Assembly (NCBI RefSeq): GCF_963678635.1
Contig: NC_087063.1
Location: 54,079,074 to 54,143,073, forward strand
Length of the DNA: 64,000 bases
Source: Symsagittifera roscoffensis
Lineage: Eukaryota > Xenacoelomorpha > Acoela > Convolutidae
Direction of reading: 5' to 3'
The translations under genes and the position numbers were made by a program. Under the pieces are notes generated by a model. It was not told where the DNA came from and did no database searches. It was given only the letters and a program-made list of their open reading frames with translations. The stretch's first letter is position 1. Every line of letters begins with the position of its first letter. Positions 11,546 through 24,290 of this stretch are shown one piece after another.

Positions 11546-12800
11546 TTTTGTCAGGGTTACGATTTTTGCGTGATGAAAATTATCTTCATCATGTATATAT
11601 AAGGGCAAATAACAATCAATTGAGTCTTTAGTATGTTGGCAATAACCTTGTGCGTTTTTGAGGAGTTTACTGTGAATTTTAATGATTTTCGTGGTTTTTG
11701 ATTGAAAGCCATTTCATATGGTGATAGTCCTTATGTCCTGAGTTGTTGTTATTTGTGAATTATAAGCTAATGGAATTAGTTTTACGTCAGTTGACCATTC
11801 AGCGTACTTTTTATCCTTTCCATTTATGATACATCTAAGATATCCCTGTAGGGAACAGTTCATACCTTCGACAAAACCATTAGTCCATGGGGCATGAGAT
11901 GTTCGGGGTTTATGTCTAATGTTATAAAGATGACAAAATGTGATGATTTCATTATTTATGAATTCACTGCCGCTGTCTGTGACAAGGGTTTTTGGTAATC
12001 CAAATTTGGCTATCCCATGTTTGCAGAGTGTTGTGTATGCATACTAAGCGTTACAATGAGGTACAGGTTTCAGTGCTACGTAATGGGTAAATGCATCAAC
12101 TATTACAATTATGCGTCAATTTCCTTCTGAGGAGAGCGATATAGAGCCTTTTGTGTCAAATGATACTCCGTGGTTAAAATATACCCTTTGTCCTCAAAAA
12201 TCTCGTTTTTCTGCCAATTGTTTTTGCTGTGGATGTGGTTCATTCAGATGTATTGTTATGCAGTCAATACAAATTTTTTTAATCTAAATTGGTGCATTTG
12301 AAAAGTGAAAATTCGAATAAGGTTTGAACATGTTTTTCTGATCCTACATGTCCTTTTGCATTTAAGTAAAGTGAGATGTGAAATGCTAGAAGCATTATAC
12401 TCAATGGTAGTCAGGAAACTTTTGTTTCTGAGTTTTTTTATTCCAAAAGAATACTTTTCTCATTTTTTGTTGTGCTATTGAATTTTCGGAAACATCTGAC
12501 GAGTGTTTTATTTCTTATAATTGGCATGCCTGCATTTTTAGGTTTTGTTTTATACTAATGCCAGGATTTAAGTTGTCTAATTACCGGTCCAAGGTTTGAT
12601 TTTTTTTGTAAAAAATCAAGTGTTAATTTTTCTGCAACTGGTAGAGAAATATTTTGAATTTCGGTGTTTGAGAGAGGCATATTATGTAAGGGGTCTTCTA
12701 AATTAAAAGTTTTATTTATAGTGCATTTCGAATTGAAATCTGGGGGTCCTGGTAATTTTATGCTATCAGTTAAGTTTTTTTTTCTATTAAGGGTAATAGG
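11546..12800 (-). pseudogene. pol: Integrase remnant
   Basis: Degenerate homologue of the integrase at 45353-46800. The minus strand near 11880-12060 retains the core region around the second catalytic Asp (VTDSGSEF) and the SHAPWTNGFVEGMN block with the catalytic Glu. The zinc-binding N-terminal part lies at about 12250-12700. Stops and frameshifts are scattered through it. The gene junction with env at about 11545 is not the order of the intact element, so this block was rearranged. Confidence 0.78.
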
Positions 12801-13320
12801 TTTTTCCTATTTAAATTTTGATTAGGTGATTTTGAAATCTTTGAGTTCTATGGTTTGTGTTTGATTGTTGTGTAAATAGGAAAATTATAGATATGTGATT
12901 AAAAAAAAATTCATATTTTGTGAGAGTAAAATTTTTGGCTGTTCGTTTTCTCATAATTGTAAAGAGTCCAACTTTGGCTTTTGTAAATAGTATTGAATAT
13001 GCTGAAATAAGGTTCATTTTGTTTTTACTTTTGCATGATAGTAATTGAGCTGCGTAATAGTAATGGATCTGGATCTATGATTGTGTCTGATATCTGTTCT
13101 GTGAGGAGAGTTTTCGTTTCATCAGAACGTTTTTGGTGTTCCAATGTCCATTCAAAATTATTTAGTAGTCTAAGAATATTATAAAACGGTCTTAGATTTA
13201 GTTGAGTTTTATAGACATATTTACTTACAAAATTTTGCATGCTAAAAAATTCTTGAATTTTTTTCTTATTTGATGGGAGTAAAAGTTCCAATATAGTATT
13301 TTTTGGTTGAAGTTTCACTT
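12800..13320 (-). pseudogene. pol: RNase H and RT thumb remnant with shared deletion
   Basis: 13025-13402 encodes the RT thumb (PSNKKKIQEFFSMQNF, KYVYKTQLNLRPFYNILR) and 12811-13017 part of RNase H (MNLISAYSILFTKAKVG). Compared with 44470-44570, the block with the catalytic CDAS motif of RNase H is missing. The same deletion is present at 21407-21501, but the copy at about 28380-28440 keeps the motif. At about 13320 the RT sequence joins env N-terminal sequence, a rearrangement junction. Confidence 0.75.
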
Positions 13321-14160
13321 TTAGTATCAATGTTAGGATGGAAGAGTCTTTTGTTATTACTTTGATCAAAAGATTCGTGATCGAGTCTATATTTGTTTCC
13401 ATCTGAGACTTGAGAGCAGTGTAATTTTTTCTCTCAAAATTTTGCTGTGAAATTAGATCAGTACCATCTTTTAAGTCATGTGTTTATTGTGTTTTTTCTA
13501 ATTGATTTTTCCAATCGAAAACATTACTTCTTGGTATCCCTTGATTTTTGTGTCAGGTTTACAATTAGAGAGTTACCAATTCTAATGTGTGGTATCCATT
13601 TTTTGTCAGGTAGATAATAAGGTCCGTGTGCGCCGTGGAATTGGTATTTAGCGTCTAATTTAATTCGACTTGGGTATCTTTCGAGTTCTGCTTGATAAGC
13701 AGAGTCCAAAAAGACTTGAAAGTTTACTAATTTGCAATTTGAGCCATTAATCGTAGTGAATTTTAATCGTTTTAGTTCGTTTTTGCAATCTTCAGGGTTA
13801 AGATGGAAGAACTTTTTGATATTACTTAGATCAAAAGATTTGTGATCGAGTCTATCTTTGTTTCCATCTGAAACTTGAGAGCAGTGTAATTTTCTTCACA
13901 GTCATAATGTGTAACTAAGAAATCATGTGGTCCTGTTGGAGGGGAGCAATTTTGATAGGATGTTCGTTCTAAAAGAACTAGTGGAGAGAAGGTCTGTAGT
14001 AAAAAAAACTATTGAAGGATACATATGTAGGATAGCCCGAATATGGGTCATAGAATGTTATATATCCAAGAGTCTTTTTTGTATATCTCTCGTATCTATA
14101 GAAAAGCATTGTTGTGATAAACGGAGGTGAGAATTGAGCTGTTTTATTTTGTGGAACTTA
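13320..14160 (-). pseudogene. env: env remnant, N-terminal half
   Basis: Matches the N-terminal third of the env ORF. 13524-13709 encodes DSAYQAELERYPSRIKLDAK and GAHGPYYLPDKKWIPHI, equivalent to env residues about 160-200. 13320-13440 and 13800-13900 both contain the GNKDRLDH region, in two slightly different versions. Further frames near 13920-14130 correspond to the region before the start of env. It is part of the duplicated 3.44-kb unit. Confidence 0.7.
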
Positions 14161-15300
14161 AAGTAGTGGGCGATGAACTAAAACTTTTAGTTTTTTTTTA
14201 TTTCAAATTTAAGTGTTAGATTGTCTGAGTAGGAATCTGTAAATTTTGTTCTTGTCTTTCTTTGTGGAAGTCGTGTCTATATTGTAATCAGTTTAGTGCC
14301 CAAATATGTTGTCTACTACTGTCAAAATATTGATCAAATAGGGGAGGGGCTGATACGAACGTATTCCAATCTAATCGTAGAGCTATATTAGTGGCTAAAA
14401 GTTCACAATATCGATCGTCTATTTTTGTAAGGAAATTTAGGTGAAATGTAGTGGTTAGAGTTTGATTTGTTGTTGAAGGGGCTGATGTTAGTGATCGGGT
14501 CTCGTTTCTGGTAGTGACAAGGATGTGTCTAATGATATATCTACAGGGTCTTTTAGTAAATTTGGTTCACCTTGAGTGAATGCTTGTGTAACCCAATGTG
14601 GAAGACGTTCTGTTGATGTGGGGGGATTAGAAGGGTTTTCACGATTTTGTTTGGAAATTGGTGTTGATCCTAAATATTCAGATGGAACAATTGGAGTGTT
14701 TTGTTGTGAAACTTATTGTAGTGATGAAAGGGTGAAGGTAGTAGTTTGAGTTGTTTTATCAGAGAGGTCTGAAGGGTTTCGAGATGGTCATGAGGGTATA
14801 TTAAAATGAACTCTGGGTAGTGCAAGGCTTCTATTTCTATGGGGATGGATAATTTGTCTTTCTATTGTAGATGTTTGATTTTGGTTTTGGCTTGGATGTC
14901 TAGTTCTATTAAGTTCTTGTGGGAGAGAAGGGTAGATGTTATACTTTGATTTGTTTTGTGGTTCGCTTCGAGGTGCGTGGCGGATTGCTGGTATCAAAAT
15001 TTAGGTAACGATGCGTGTCTTTCTTCGAATGTTTAGGGATTTTCTTGAAAAGAAATGCGTGTAGAAGATTGAGATTGATTTGTTTGACTAGATCTTGGTG
15101 TTGTTGGGGGATCTTGGGATGTCCTGGTCGCTGGGGATTTTTGGGTTGGTTGTTGATTAGCAACTTTGGAAAATTTGACTCTCTTTCTTTTATTAATTAA
15201 CTCTATGTTTTTTATTTTTTTTCTGCTACAAAAAATATTAATAGAATTGTTGCTAGTGCAAAGGAGATTTTGTATTTTTATATGCTTTTCCAAATAGTCA
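14160..15300 (-). pseudogene. ORF-B and small membrane ORF remnant
   Basis: Degenerate homologue of 47786-49114. 14788-14997 carries RQIIHPHRNRS and PRVHFNIP, equal to the ORF-B block after codon ~100. 15033-15200 carries SQSSTRISFQENP, also found at the ORF-B N-terminus. Just upstream, the minus strand near 15230-15270 encodes FALATILLIFFVAE, the membrane helix of the small ORF that precedes ORF-B. Frames are interrupted. Confidence 0.72.
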
Positions 15301-16238
15301 AATTTAGAGAATTATACGAAGAGAAGAAAGCTGTGTTTCTATTCGAATAAATATCGTAACAGTTACTTTTTTGATGCAATTTCGTACCTGAGGAGGCGGT
15401 CAAGGTTTTTTCAGAAGTTATAGTAGGCTTTTATGAGGTAACGGAAAAATACAAAGAAGCTTCACAAAATTATGAAAAGGAGAGTTGCTATTTCTAAAGT
15501 ACCTATGATGAAAAAATACAAAGTTGAAAAAAAGTTGCAAAAATTAATTTGAGACAAATTTTGAAATGATTATTTTGGAATCTTGAACTGGTCGAGAGAG
15601 AAGCATTTGAAAAATGATAGGTTCGTCGATATTTATTATTATTTTTGAGATGAAAATCGAGTGTGGTCGGATTGTTTATTGATTTTTGACAAGTGGGTTG
15701 AATATGGGCAATGCTTGGTGAAGAGAAGTCTAGTTCTAGGAATGACCTTCTTAGTTTTTTTATTGGATGGTTAGAGGTTTTTTGATGTTGGGCCGACTTT
15801 AGGGTAAATGAATGTCGGATTTTGTCTCAAGGCTTATTTTGGGGGAAATTTGTGGTATAAGTTGAGACAATATTGTTGATTTTTGTACCGGGTGATTGGG
15901 GAGGGTTGTAACCTTTATATTATGCTTATTCAAGTTGTCAAATATGAGCGTTTTGCTTATTTTTGACCTGTAGGTCTTTTAGTAACAATTTCATATCAAT
16001 TTGAAGCTAGCAATTTTTCGGCTAGTGAAGTGGCGTCAAAATGGGATGCTGTTTCGAGTTGAAATTGATTAGTTGAATTGGAACTAGTTTGATAAAGCTT
16101 TGAATTCAAATATTCCGAAGAAAATTGATATAATTCGAAATGACTTGAGTTTAATTAATGTATCTTAATTAATCAGAAGGGATTTCTGAAATTCAATCTT
16201 CTTTAATGTTACAAGGGTTTTTGTACAATTTTTGTCAA
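15300..16238 (-). other. Integrase to ORF-B spacer, copy 1
   Basis: Homologous to the noncoding 47090-47785 of the young element. It includes a conserved block around GGTCAAAAATAAGCAAA (sense) and the possible splice acceptor CCTCAG|GTACGA near 15388. No coding signal. Confidence 0.6.
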
Positions 16239-16665
16239 TTATGGTTCTTTTCGGATAGGTGGCAATTTTTTAGATTTTCTTTTTTGTGTTATAAAATTTG
16301 GGATTAAAACATATGTTCCGATTTTTAAATTGGTGGCTGGTGTGACACGAGAACTTTTTTGTGATTGAAATTTTTGTCTTTGTAATATTGTTTTGGCTAT
16401 TTTGTGATAAATTTCATTGTAATTTTTTTTTCGGTTTAGAATTTTTTCTGTATGTAATCCGGAGTCTAATGTTAGGATTTTTGCGTGATGAAAATGATCT
16501 TCATCATGAATATAATGGCAAATAACAATAAATTGAGTCTTTAGTATGTTGGCAAAAACCTTGTGCATTTTTGAGGAGTTTACTGTGAATTTTAATGATA
16601 TTCGTGGTTTTTGATTGAAAGCCATTTCACATGGTGATAGTCCTAGAGTTGTTGTTATTTGTGAA
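16239..16665 (-). pseudogene. pol: Integrase C-terminal remnant, truncated by the tandem junction
   Basis: Encodes the segment from NSQITTTLGLSPCEMAFNQK to the C-terminal LIPNFITQKRKSKKLPPIRK, as in the young integrase. At its N-terminal side it is fused in frame to RT thumb sequence (QNFVS|NSQITTT), creating a chimeric 174-codon frame that extends to 16763. This is the duplication breakpoint, not a functional fusion. Confidence 0.8.
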
Positions 16666-19600
16666 TTACTTACAAAATTTTGCATGCTAAAAAATTCTTG
16701 AATTTTTTTCTTATTTGATGGGAGTAAAAGTTCCAATATAGTATTTTTTGGTTGAAGTTTCACTTTAGTATCAATGTTAGGATGGAAGAGTCTTTTGTTA
16801 TTACTTTGATCAAAAGATTCGTGATCGAGTCTATATTTGTTTCCATCTGAGACTTGAGAGCAGTGTAATTTTTTCTCTCAAAATTTTGCTGTGAAATTAG
16901 ATCAGTACCATCTTTTAAGTCATGTGTTTATTGTGTTTTTTCTAATTGATTTTTCCAATCGAAAACATTACTTCTTGGTATCCCTTGATTTTTGTGTCAG
17001 GTTTACAATTAGAGAGTTACCAATTCTAATGTGTGGTATCCATTTTTTGTCAGGTAGATAATAAGGTCCGTGTGCGCCGTGGAATTGGTATTTAGCGTCT
17101 AATTTAATTCGACTTGGGTATCTTTCGAGTTCTGCTTGATAAGCAGAGTCCAAAAAGACTTGAAAGTTTACTAATTTGCAATTTGAGCCATTAATCGTAG
17201 TGAATTTTAATCGTTTTAGTTCGTTTTTGCAATCTTCAGGGTTAAGATGGAAGAACTTTTTGATATTACTTAGATCAAAAGATTTGTGATCGAGTCTATC
17301 TTTGTTTCCATCTGAAACTTGAGAGCAGTGTAATTTTCTTCACAGTCATAATGTGTAACTAAGAAATCATGTGGTCCTGTTGGAGGGGAGCAATTTTGAT
17401 AGGATGTTCGTTCTAAAAGAACTAGTGGAGAGAAGGTCTGTAGTAAAAAAAACTATTGAAGGATACATATGTAGGATAGCCCGAATATGGGTCATAGAAT
17501 GTTATATATCCAAGAGTCTTTTTTGTATATCTCTCGTATCTATAGAAAAGCATTGTTGTGATAAACGGAGGTGAGAATTGAGCTGTTTTATTTTGTGGAA
17601 CTTAAAGTAGTGGGCGATGAACTAAAACTTTTAGTTTTTTTTATTTCAAATTTAAGTGTTAGATTGTCTGAGTAGGAATCTGTAAATTTTGTTCTTGTCT
17701 TTCTTTGTGGAAGTCGTGTCTATATTGTAATCAGTTTAGTGCCCAAATATGTTGTCTACTACTGTCAAAATATTGATCAAATAGGGGAGGGGCTGATACG
17801 AACGTATTCCAATCTAATCGTAGAGCTATATTAGTGGCTAAAAGTTCACAATATCGATCGTCTAATTTTGTAAGGAAATTTAGGTGAAATGTAGTGGTTA
17901 GAGTTTGATTTGTTGTTGAAGGGGCTGATGTTAGTGATCGGGTCTCGTTTCTGGTAGTGACAAGGATGTGTCTAATGATATATCTACAGGGTCTTTTAGT
18001 AAATTTGGTTCACCTTGAGTGAATGCTTGTGTAACCCAATGTGGAAGACGTTCTGTTGATGTGGGGGGATTAGAAGGGTTTTCACGATTTTGTTTGGAAA
18101 TTGGTGTTGATCCTAAATATTCAGATGGAACAATTGGAGTGTTTTGTTGTGAAACTTATTGTAGTGATGAAAGGGTGAAGGTAGTAGTTTGAGTTGTTTT
18201 ATCAGAGAGGTCTGAAGGGTTTCGAGATGGTCATGAGGGTATATTAAAATGAACTCTGGGTAGTGCAAGGCTTCTATTTCTATGGGGATGGATAATTTGT
18301 CTTTCTATTGTAGATGTTTGATTTTGGTTTTGGCTTGGATGTCTAGTTCTATTAAGTTCTTGTGGGAGAGAAGGGTAGATGTTATACTTTGATTTGTTTT
18401 GTGGTTCGCTTCGAGGTGCGTGGCGGATTGCTGGTATCAAAATTTAGGTAACGATGCGTGTCTTTCTTCGAATGTTTAGGGATTTTCTTGAAAAGAAATG
18501 CGTGTAGAAGATTGAGATTGATTTGTTTGACTAGATCTTGGTGTTGTTGGGGGATCTTGGGATGTCCTGGTCGCTGGGGATTTTTGGGTTGGTTGTTGAT
18601 TAGCAACTTTGGAAAATTTGACTCTCTTTCTTTTATTAATTAACTCTATGTTTTTTATTTTTTTCTGCTACAAAAAATATTAATAGAATTGTTGCTAGTG
18701 CAAAGGAGATTTTGTATTTTTATATGCTTTTCCAAATAGTCAAATTTAGAGAATTATACGAAGAGAAGAAAGCTGTGTTTCTATTCGAATAAATATCGTA
18801 ACAGTTACTTTTTTGATGCAATTTCGTACCTGAGGAGGCGGTCAAGGTTTTTTCAGAAGTTATAGTAGGCTTTTATGAGGTAACGGAAAAATACAAAGAA
18901 GCTTCACAAAATTATGAAAAGGAGAGTTGCTATTTCTAAAGTACCTATGATGAAAAAATACAAAGTTGAAAAAAAGTTGCAAAAATTAATTTGAGACAAA
19001 TTTTGAAATGATTATTTTGGAATCTTGAACTGGTCGAGAGAGAAGCATTTGAAAAATGATAGGTTCGTCGATATTTATTATTATTTTTGAGATGAAAATC
19101 GAGTGTGGTCGGATTGTTTATTGATTTTTGACAAGTGGGTTGAATATGGGCAATGCTTGGTGAAGAGAAGTCTAGTTCTAGGAATGACCTTCTTAGTTTT
19201 TTTATTGGATGGTTAGAGGTTTTTTGATGTTGGGCCGACTTTAGGGTAAATGAATGTCGGATTTTGTCTCAAGGCTTATTTTGGGGGAAATTTGTGGTAT
19301 AAGTTGAGACAATATTGTTGATTTTTGTACCGGGTGATTGGGGAGGGTTGTAACCTTTATATTATGTTTATTCAAGTTGTCAAATATGAGCGTTTTGCTT
19401 ATTTTTGACCTGTAGGTCTTTTAGTAACAATTTCATATCAATTTGAAGCTAGCAATTTTTTGGCCAGTGAAGTGGCGTCAAAATGGGATGCTGTTTCGAG
19501 TTGAATTTGATTAGTTGAATTGGAACTAGTTTGATAAAGCTTTGAATTCAAATATTCCGAAGAAAATTGATATAATTCGAAATGACTTGAGTTTAATTAA

Positions 19601-20109
19601 TGTATCTTAATTAATCAGAAGGGATTTCTGAAATTCAATCTTCTTTAATGTTACAAGGGTTTTTGTACAATTTTTGTCAATTATGGTTCTTTTCGGATAG
19701 GTGGCAATTTTTTAGATTTTCTTTTTTGTGTTATAAAATTTGGGATTAAAACATATGTTCCGATTTTTAAATTGGTGGCTGGTGTGACACGAGAACTTTT
19801 TTGTGATTGAAATTTTTGTCTTTGTAATATTGTTTTGGCTATTTTGTGATAAATTTCATTGTAATTTTTTTTTCGGTTTAGAATTTTTTCTGTATGTAAT
19901 CCGGAGTCTAATGTTAGGATTTTTGCGTGATGAAAATGATCTTCATCATGAATATAATGGCAAATAACAATAAATTGAGTCTTTAGTATGTTGGCAAAAA
20001 CCTTGTGCATTTTTGAGGAGTTTACTGTGAATTTTAATGATATTCGTGGTTTTTGATTGAAAGCCATTTCACATGGTGACAGTCCTAGAGTTGTTGTTAT
20101 TTGTGAATT
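16666..20109 (-). repeat. Tandem unit 2 of the 3.44-kb duplication
   Basis: Second copy of 13221-16665 with the same order: RT thumb (16666-16760), env N-half (16760-17600), ORF-B (17600-18740), spacer (18740-19680) and integrase (19681-20109). After 20109 this copy continues into the rest of integrase, whereas unit 1 is cut at 16665. This fits an unequal tandem duplication derived from this longer block. Differences from unit 1 are rare. Confidence 0.88.
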
Positions 20110-21230
20110 ATAAACCAATGGAAATAGTTTTACGTCAGTTGACCATTCAGCGTACTTATTATCCTTTCCATTTATGATACATCTAAGATATTCCTGTAGG
20201 GAACAGTTCATACCTTCGACAAAACTATTAGTCCATGGGGCATGAGATGTTCGGGGTTTATGTCTAATGTTATAAAGATGACAAAATGTGATGATTTCAT
20301 TATTTATGAATCCACTGCCGCTGTCTGTGACAAGGGTTTTTGGTAATCCAAATTTGGCTATCCAATGTTCGTAGAAAGTTGTGTATGCATCATAGGCATT
20401 ACAATGAGGTACAGGGTTCAGTGCTACGTTGTGGGTAAATGCATCAATTATTGCAATTATGTATGAACTTCCTTCTGAGGAGGGCAATATATGGCCTTTT
20501 GTGTCATATGATACTCCGTGGTTAAAATATACCCTTTATCCTCAAAAATCTCGTTTTTCCGCCAAATGTTTTCGCTGTGGATGTGGTTCATTCAGATGTA
20601 TTGTTATGCAATCATTACCAAAATTTTTGTATCTAACTTGGTGCATTTGAAAAGTGAAAATTCGAATAAAGTTTGAACATGTTTTTCTGATGCTACAAAT
20701 CCTTTTGCATTTAAGTAAAGTGAGATGTGAAATGCTAGAAGTATCATACTCAATGGTAGTCAGGGTACTTTTGTTTCTGGGTTTTTTTATTCCAAAAGAA
20801 TACTATTCTCATTTTTTGTTGTGCTATTGAATTTTCGGAAACATCTGACGAGTGTTTTATTTCCTAAAATTGGCATGCCTGCATTTTTAGGTTTTGTTTT
20901 ATACTAATGCCAGGATTTAAGTTGTCTAATTACCGGTCCAGGGTTTGATTTTTGTTGTAAAAAATCAAGTGTTAATTTTTCTGTAACTGGTAGAAAAATA
21001 TTTTGAATTTCGGTGTTTGAGAGAGGCATATTATCTAAGGGGTCTTCTAAATTAAAAGTTTTATTTATAGTGTATTTCGAATTGAAATCTGGGGGTCCTG
21101 ATAAGTTTATGCTATCAGTTAAAATTTCTTTTTCTATTAAGGGTAATAGGTTTTTCCTATTTAAATTTTGATTAGGTGATTTTGAAATATTTGAATTCTA
21201 TGGTTTGTGTTTGATTGTTGTGTAAATGGG
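19681..21230 (-). pseudogene. pol: Integrase remnant, longest of the old copies
   Basis: 19681-20487 is an uninterrupted 268-codon frame covering the catalytic core (AIIDAFTHNVALNPVPHC, VTDSGSGFINNE, SHAPWTNSFVEGMN) and the C-terminal region. The Gly-Ser-Gly after the Asp replaces the usual N-G-T-E, and KRKSKKLPPIRKEP replaces the end region before GPY. 20500-21200 holds the decayed zinc-binding N-terminal part. Part of it overlaps tandem unit 2. Confidence 0.8.
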
Positions 21231-21234
21231 AAAA

Positions 21235-21660
21235 TTATAGATCTGTGGTAAAAAATTTATATTTTGTGAGAGTATAAATTTTGGCTGTTCGTTTTCTCAC
21301 AATTGTAAAGAGTCCAACTTTGGCTTTTGTAAATATTATTGAATATGCTGAAATAAGGTTCATTTTGTTTATACTTTTGCATGATAGTAATTGAGCTGCG
21401 TAATACTTATGGATCTGGATCTGGGATTGTGTCTGATATCTGTTCTGTGAGGAGAGTTTTCGTTTCATCAGAACGTTTTTGGTGTTCCAATGTCCATTCA
21501 AAATTATTTAGTAGTCTAAGAATATTATAAAACGGTCTTAGACATAGTTGAGTTTTATAGACATATTTACTTACAAAATTTAGCATGCTAAGAAATTCTT
21601 GAATTTTCTTTTTATTTGATGGGAGTAAAAGTTCCAGTATAGCATTTTTTGGTTGAAGTT
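21235..21660 (-). pseudogene. pol: RNase H and RT thumb remnant, second copy
   Basis: 21407-21748 encodes PSNKKKIQEFLSMLNFVSKY and LRPFYNILRLLNNFEWTLEH (RT thumb). 21235-21501 encodes MNLISAYSIIFTKAKVG (RNase H). The block with CDAS is missing, as at 12800-13100. Joined to env sequence at about 21660. Confidence 0.75.
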
Positions 21661-22190
21661 TCACTTTTAGTATCAATGTTAGGATGGAAGAATCTTTTGT
21701 TATTACTTTGATCAAAAGATTCGTGATCGAGTCTATATTTGTTTCCATCTGAAACTTGAGAGCAGTGTACTTTTTCTCTCAAAATTTTGCTGTGATTTTA
21801 GATCCTGTTAAAGTTGTAGTTCGTGCTTTTGAATAAAGTGTTGCTATTATATTTGTTGGTTCTATGTCCTGTGGTTCAGGTTTGCATTGAGCTACTTGAG
21901 TTGTTGCGTACTTATGTAATGTTTTTCTTCGCAACCATAATGTGTAACTAGAAGGTCTTGTTGTCCTGTTCGGGGGAAAGGGTTTTGATGAGATGTAGGT
22001 TCTAAAAGAACAAGTAGGAGAGGGTTTTAAGAAAAAAACTATTAAAAGATACTTGTGTTAGATAGTCTTGAATATGGGTTGTTGTATCTCATGTATCCAA
22101 GTGTCTTTTTCGTATATCTCTCGTATTTATAGAAAAACTCTGTTGTGATGAACGGAGGAGGTAGAGATTGAGCTGTTTTATTTCGTGGAA
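21660..22190 (-). pseudogene. env: env N-terminal remnant, third copy
   Basis: Short, more diverged copy of the N-terminal env region. 21800-21990 matches the segment of env residues ~40-80 (VSQCEAQPEAIE-like on the minus strand), and the GNKYRLDH stretch lies near 21725. The central portion seen at 13524 is absent. Confidence 0.6.
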
Positions 22191-23330
22191 CTAGAGGTAG
22201 TGAATAATGAACTAATTTTGTTAAGTTTTTTTTTCAAATTTAGGTGTTAGAATGTCTGAGTAAGAATCTATATATTTTGTTCTTGTCTTTCTTTGTGGAT
22301 GTCGTGTCTATATTGTAATCAGTTTAGTGCCCAAATACGTTGTCTACTACTGTCAAGTTATTGATCAAATGGGGGAGGAGCTGCTACGAATGTTTTCCAA
22401 TCTAATCGTAGAGCTATATTAGTGGCTAAAAGTTCACGATATCGATCGTCTATTTTTGTAAGGAAATTTAGGTGAAATGTAGTGGTTGGAGTTTGATTTG
22501 TTGTTGAAGGGACTGATGTTACTGATCGGGTCTCGTTTCTGGTAGTGACAAGGATGTGTCTAATGATATATCTACAGGGACTTTTAGTAAATTTGGTTCA
22601 CCTTGAGTGAATGCTTGTGTACTCCAATGTGGAATTCGTTGTTTTGATGTGGGGGGATTAGAAGGGTTTTCACGATTTTGTTTGGAATTTGGTGTTGATC
22701 CTAAATATTCCGATGGAATAATTGAAGTATTTTGTTGTGAAGTTGTTTGTAGTGATGGAAGGGTGGGGGTAGTTTGAGTTGTTTTACTAGAGAGGTCTAT
22801 AGGGTATGGAGATGGTGATGAGGGTTTTTTAAAATGAACTCTGAGTATTGCAAGGTTTCTATTTCAAAGGGGATGGATAATTTGTCTTTCTATTGTTGAT
22901 ATTTGATTTTGGTTTTGTCTTGGATGTCTAAATCTAATGAGGTCTTGTTGGAGAGAAGGGTAGATGTTATACTTTGGTTCGTTTTGTGATTCGCTTAGAG
23001 GTGCTTGGCGGATTGCTGGTATCAAAGGTTTAGATAATAATGCGCGTCTTTTTTCGAATGTGTAGGGATTTTTTTGAAAAGAAATGCCTGTAGATGATTG
23101 AGATTGATCTGTTTGACTAGATCCTGTTGTTGTTGGGGGTCTGGGGATGTCCTGGTTGGTGGGTATTGTTGGGTTGGTTGTTGATTAGCAACTTTGGAAC
23201 ATTTTGACTATCTTTCTTTTAATAATTAAATTTATGTTGCTTATAGTATTCTTCTATAAAAATGATTAAGAGGATTGTTGCTAGTGCAAGGAGGATTTTT
23301 GTCTTTTTTTATGCATTTAAACATTGTCAA
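22190..23330 (-). pseudogene. ORF-B and small membrane ORF remnant, third copy
   Basis: Aligns with 47786-49114 but is distinctly diverged from the 14.2-kb and 17.6-kb copies. Near 23240-23330 the minus strand encodes LALATILLIIFIEEYY, then HKFNY and a TAA stop. The young copy also ends its small membrane ORF with a TAA at the same place. This shared stop argues that the membrane ORF is a separate small frame and not the interrupted start of ORF-B. Confidence 0.65.
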
Positions 23331-24290
23331 AATTAGGGAAACTAGAAAGGTGAGAAAAATTACGAAGAGAAGAAAGCTGTCTTTCTATTTGAATAAATGC
23401 CGTAACAGTTAATCATTAGTTGCATTTTCGTACCTGAGGATGCGGTCAAGATTTGTTAAAAAGTTATAGTAGGCTTTTATGAGGTAACGGAAAAATACAA
23501 AGAAGCTTCAAAAAATTATGAAAGCAGAAATGCTATTTCTAAAGTATCTATGATGAAAAAATACAAAGTTGAAATAAAGTGCAAAAATTGAGACAAATTA
23601 TGAAATGAATATTTTAGAATATTGAATTGGCCGAGAGAGAAGCATTTGGTTCGTCGAAATTTTTTTATTTTTCGAGTTGAAAATCAAGTGTGGTCGGATT
23701 GCTTATTGATTTTTGACAAATGGGTTGAATATGGACAGTGCTGGGTGAAGAGAAGTCTGGAGGTCTAGGAATGGCCTTCTTAGTTTTTTTTTATTGGATG
23801 GTTAGATGTTTTGAGATGTTGCGCCGAATTTAGGTTAAATGAATGTCGGAATTTGTCTCAAAATAGGCTTATTTTGGGGGAATTTTTAGGTATAAGTTGA
23901 GACAATTTTGTTGATTTTTGTAGCGGTTGATAGGGGAGGGTTGTAACATTTTTAATATGTTTGTTCAAGTTGTCAAATATGAGCGCCTTGCTTATTTTTG
24001 ACCTGTAGGTCTTTTAGTAACAATTTCATATCAATTTGAAGCTAGCAATTTGTCGGCTAGTGAAATGGTGTCAAAAAGGGATGCTGTTTCGAAATGAATT
24101 TGATTAGTTGAATTTGAACTAGTTCGATAAAGCTTTGAGTTGAAATTTTGAGAAGAAAATTGATATAATTCGAAATGACTTGAGTTTAATTAATGTATCT
24201 TAATTAATCAGAAGGGATTTCTGAAATTCAAACTTCTTTATTATGTTATAAGGGTTTTTGTACAATTTTTAGTCCTGTATAATTGTGTTA
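23331..24290 (-). other. Integrase to ORF-B spacer, third copy
   Basis: Diverged homologue of 15300-16238, again with the CCTCAG|GTACGA sequence (near 23433) and the GGTCAAAAATAAG block. No coding signal. Confidence 0.55.

Larger units (their letters stand above)
13221..16665 (-). repeat. Tandem unit 1 of a 3.44-kb near-identical duplication
   Basis: This unit, made of RT thumb, env N-half, ORF-B, spacer and integrase C-end pieces, is repeated immediately at 16666-20109. Several internal frames are identical between units at offset 3443-3445 (for example 13524 and 16968, 13927 and 17371, 14788 and 18231). Only a few single-base and homopolymer differences are visible. The junction at about 16665 joins TGTGAATT of integrase to ACTTACAAA of RT, with the short overlap TTA. 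Confidence 0.88.
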
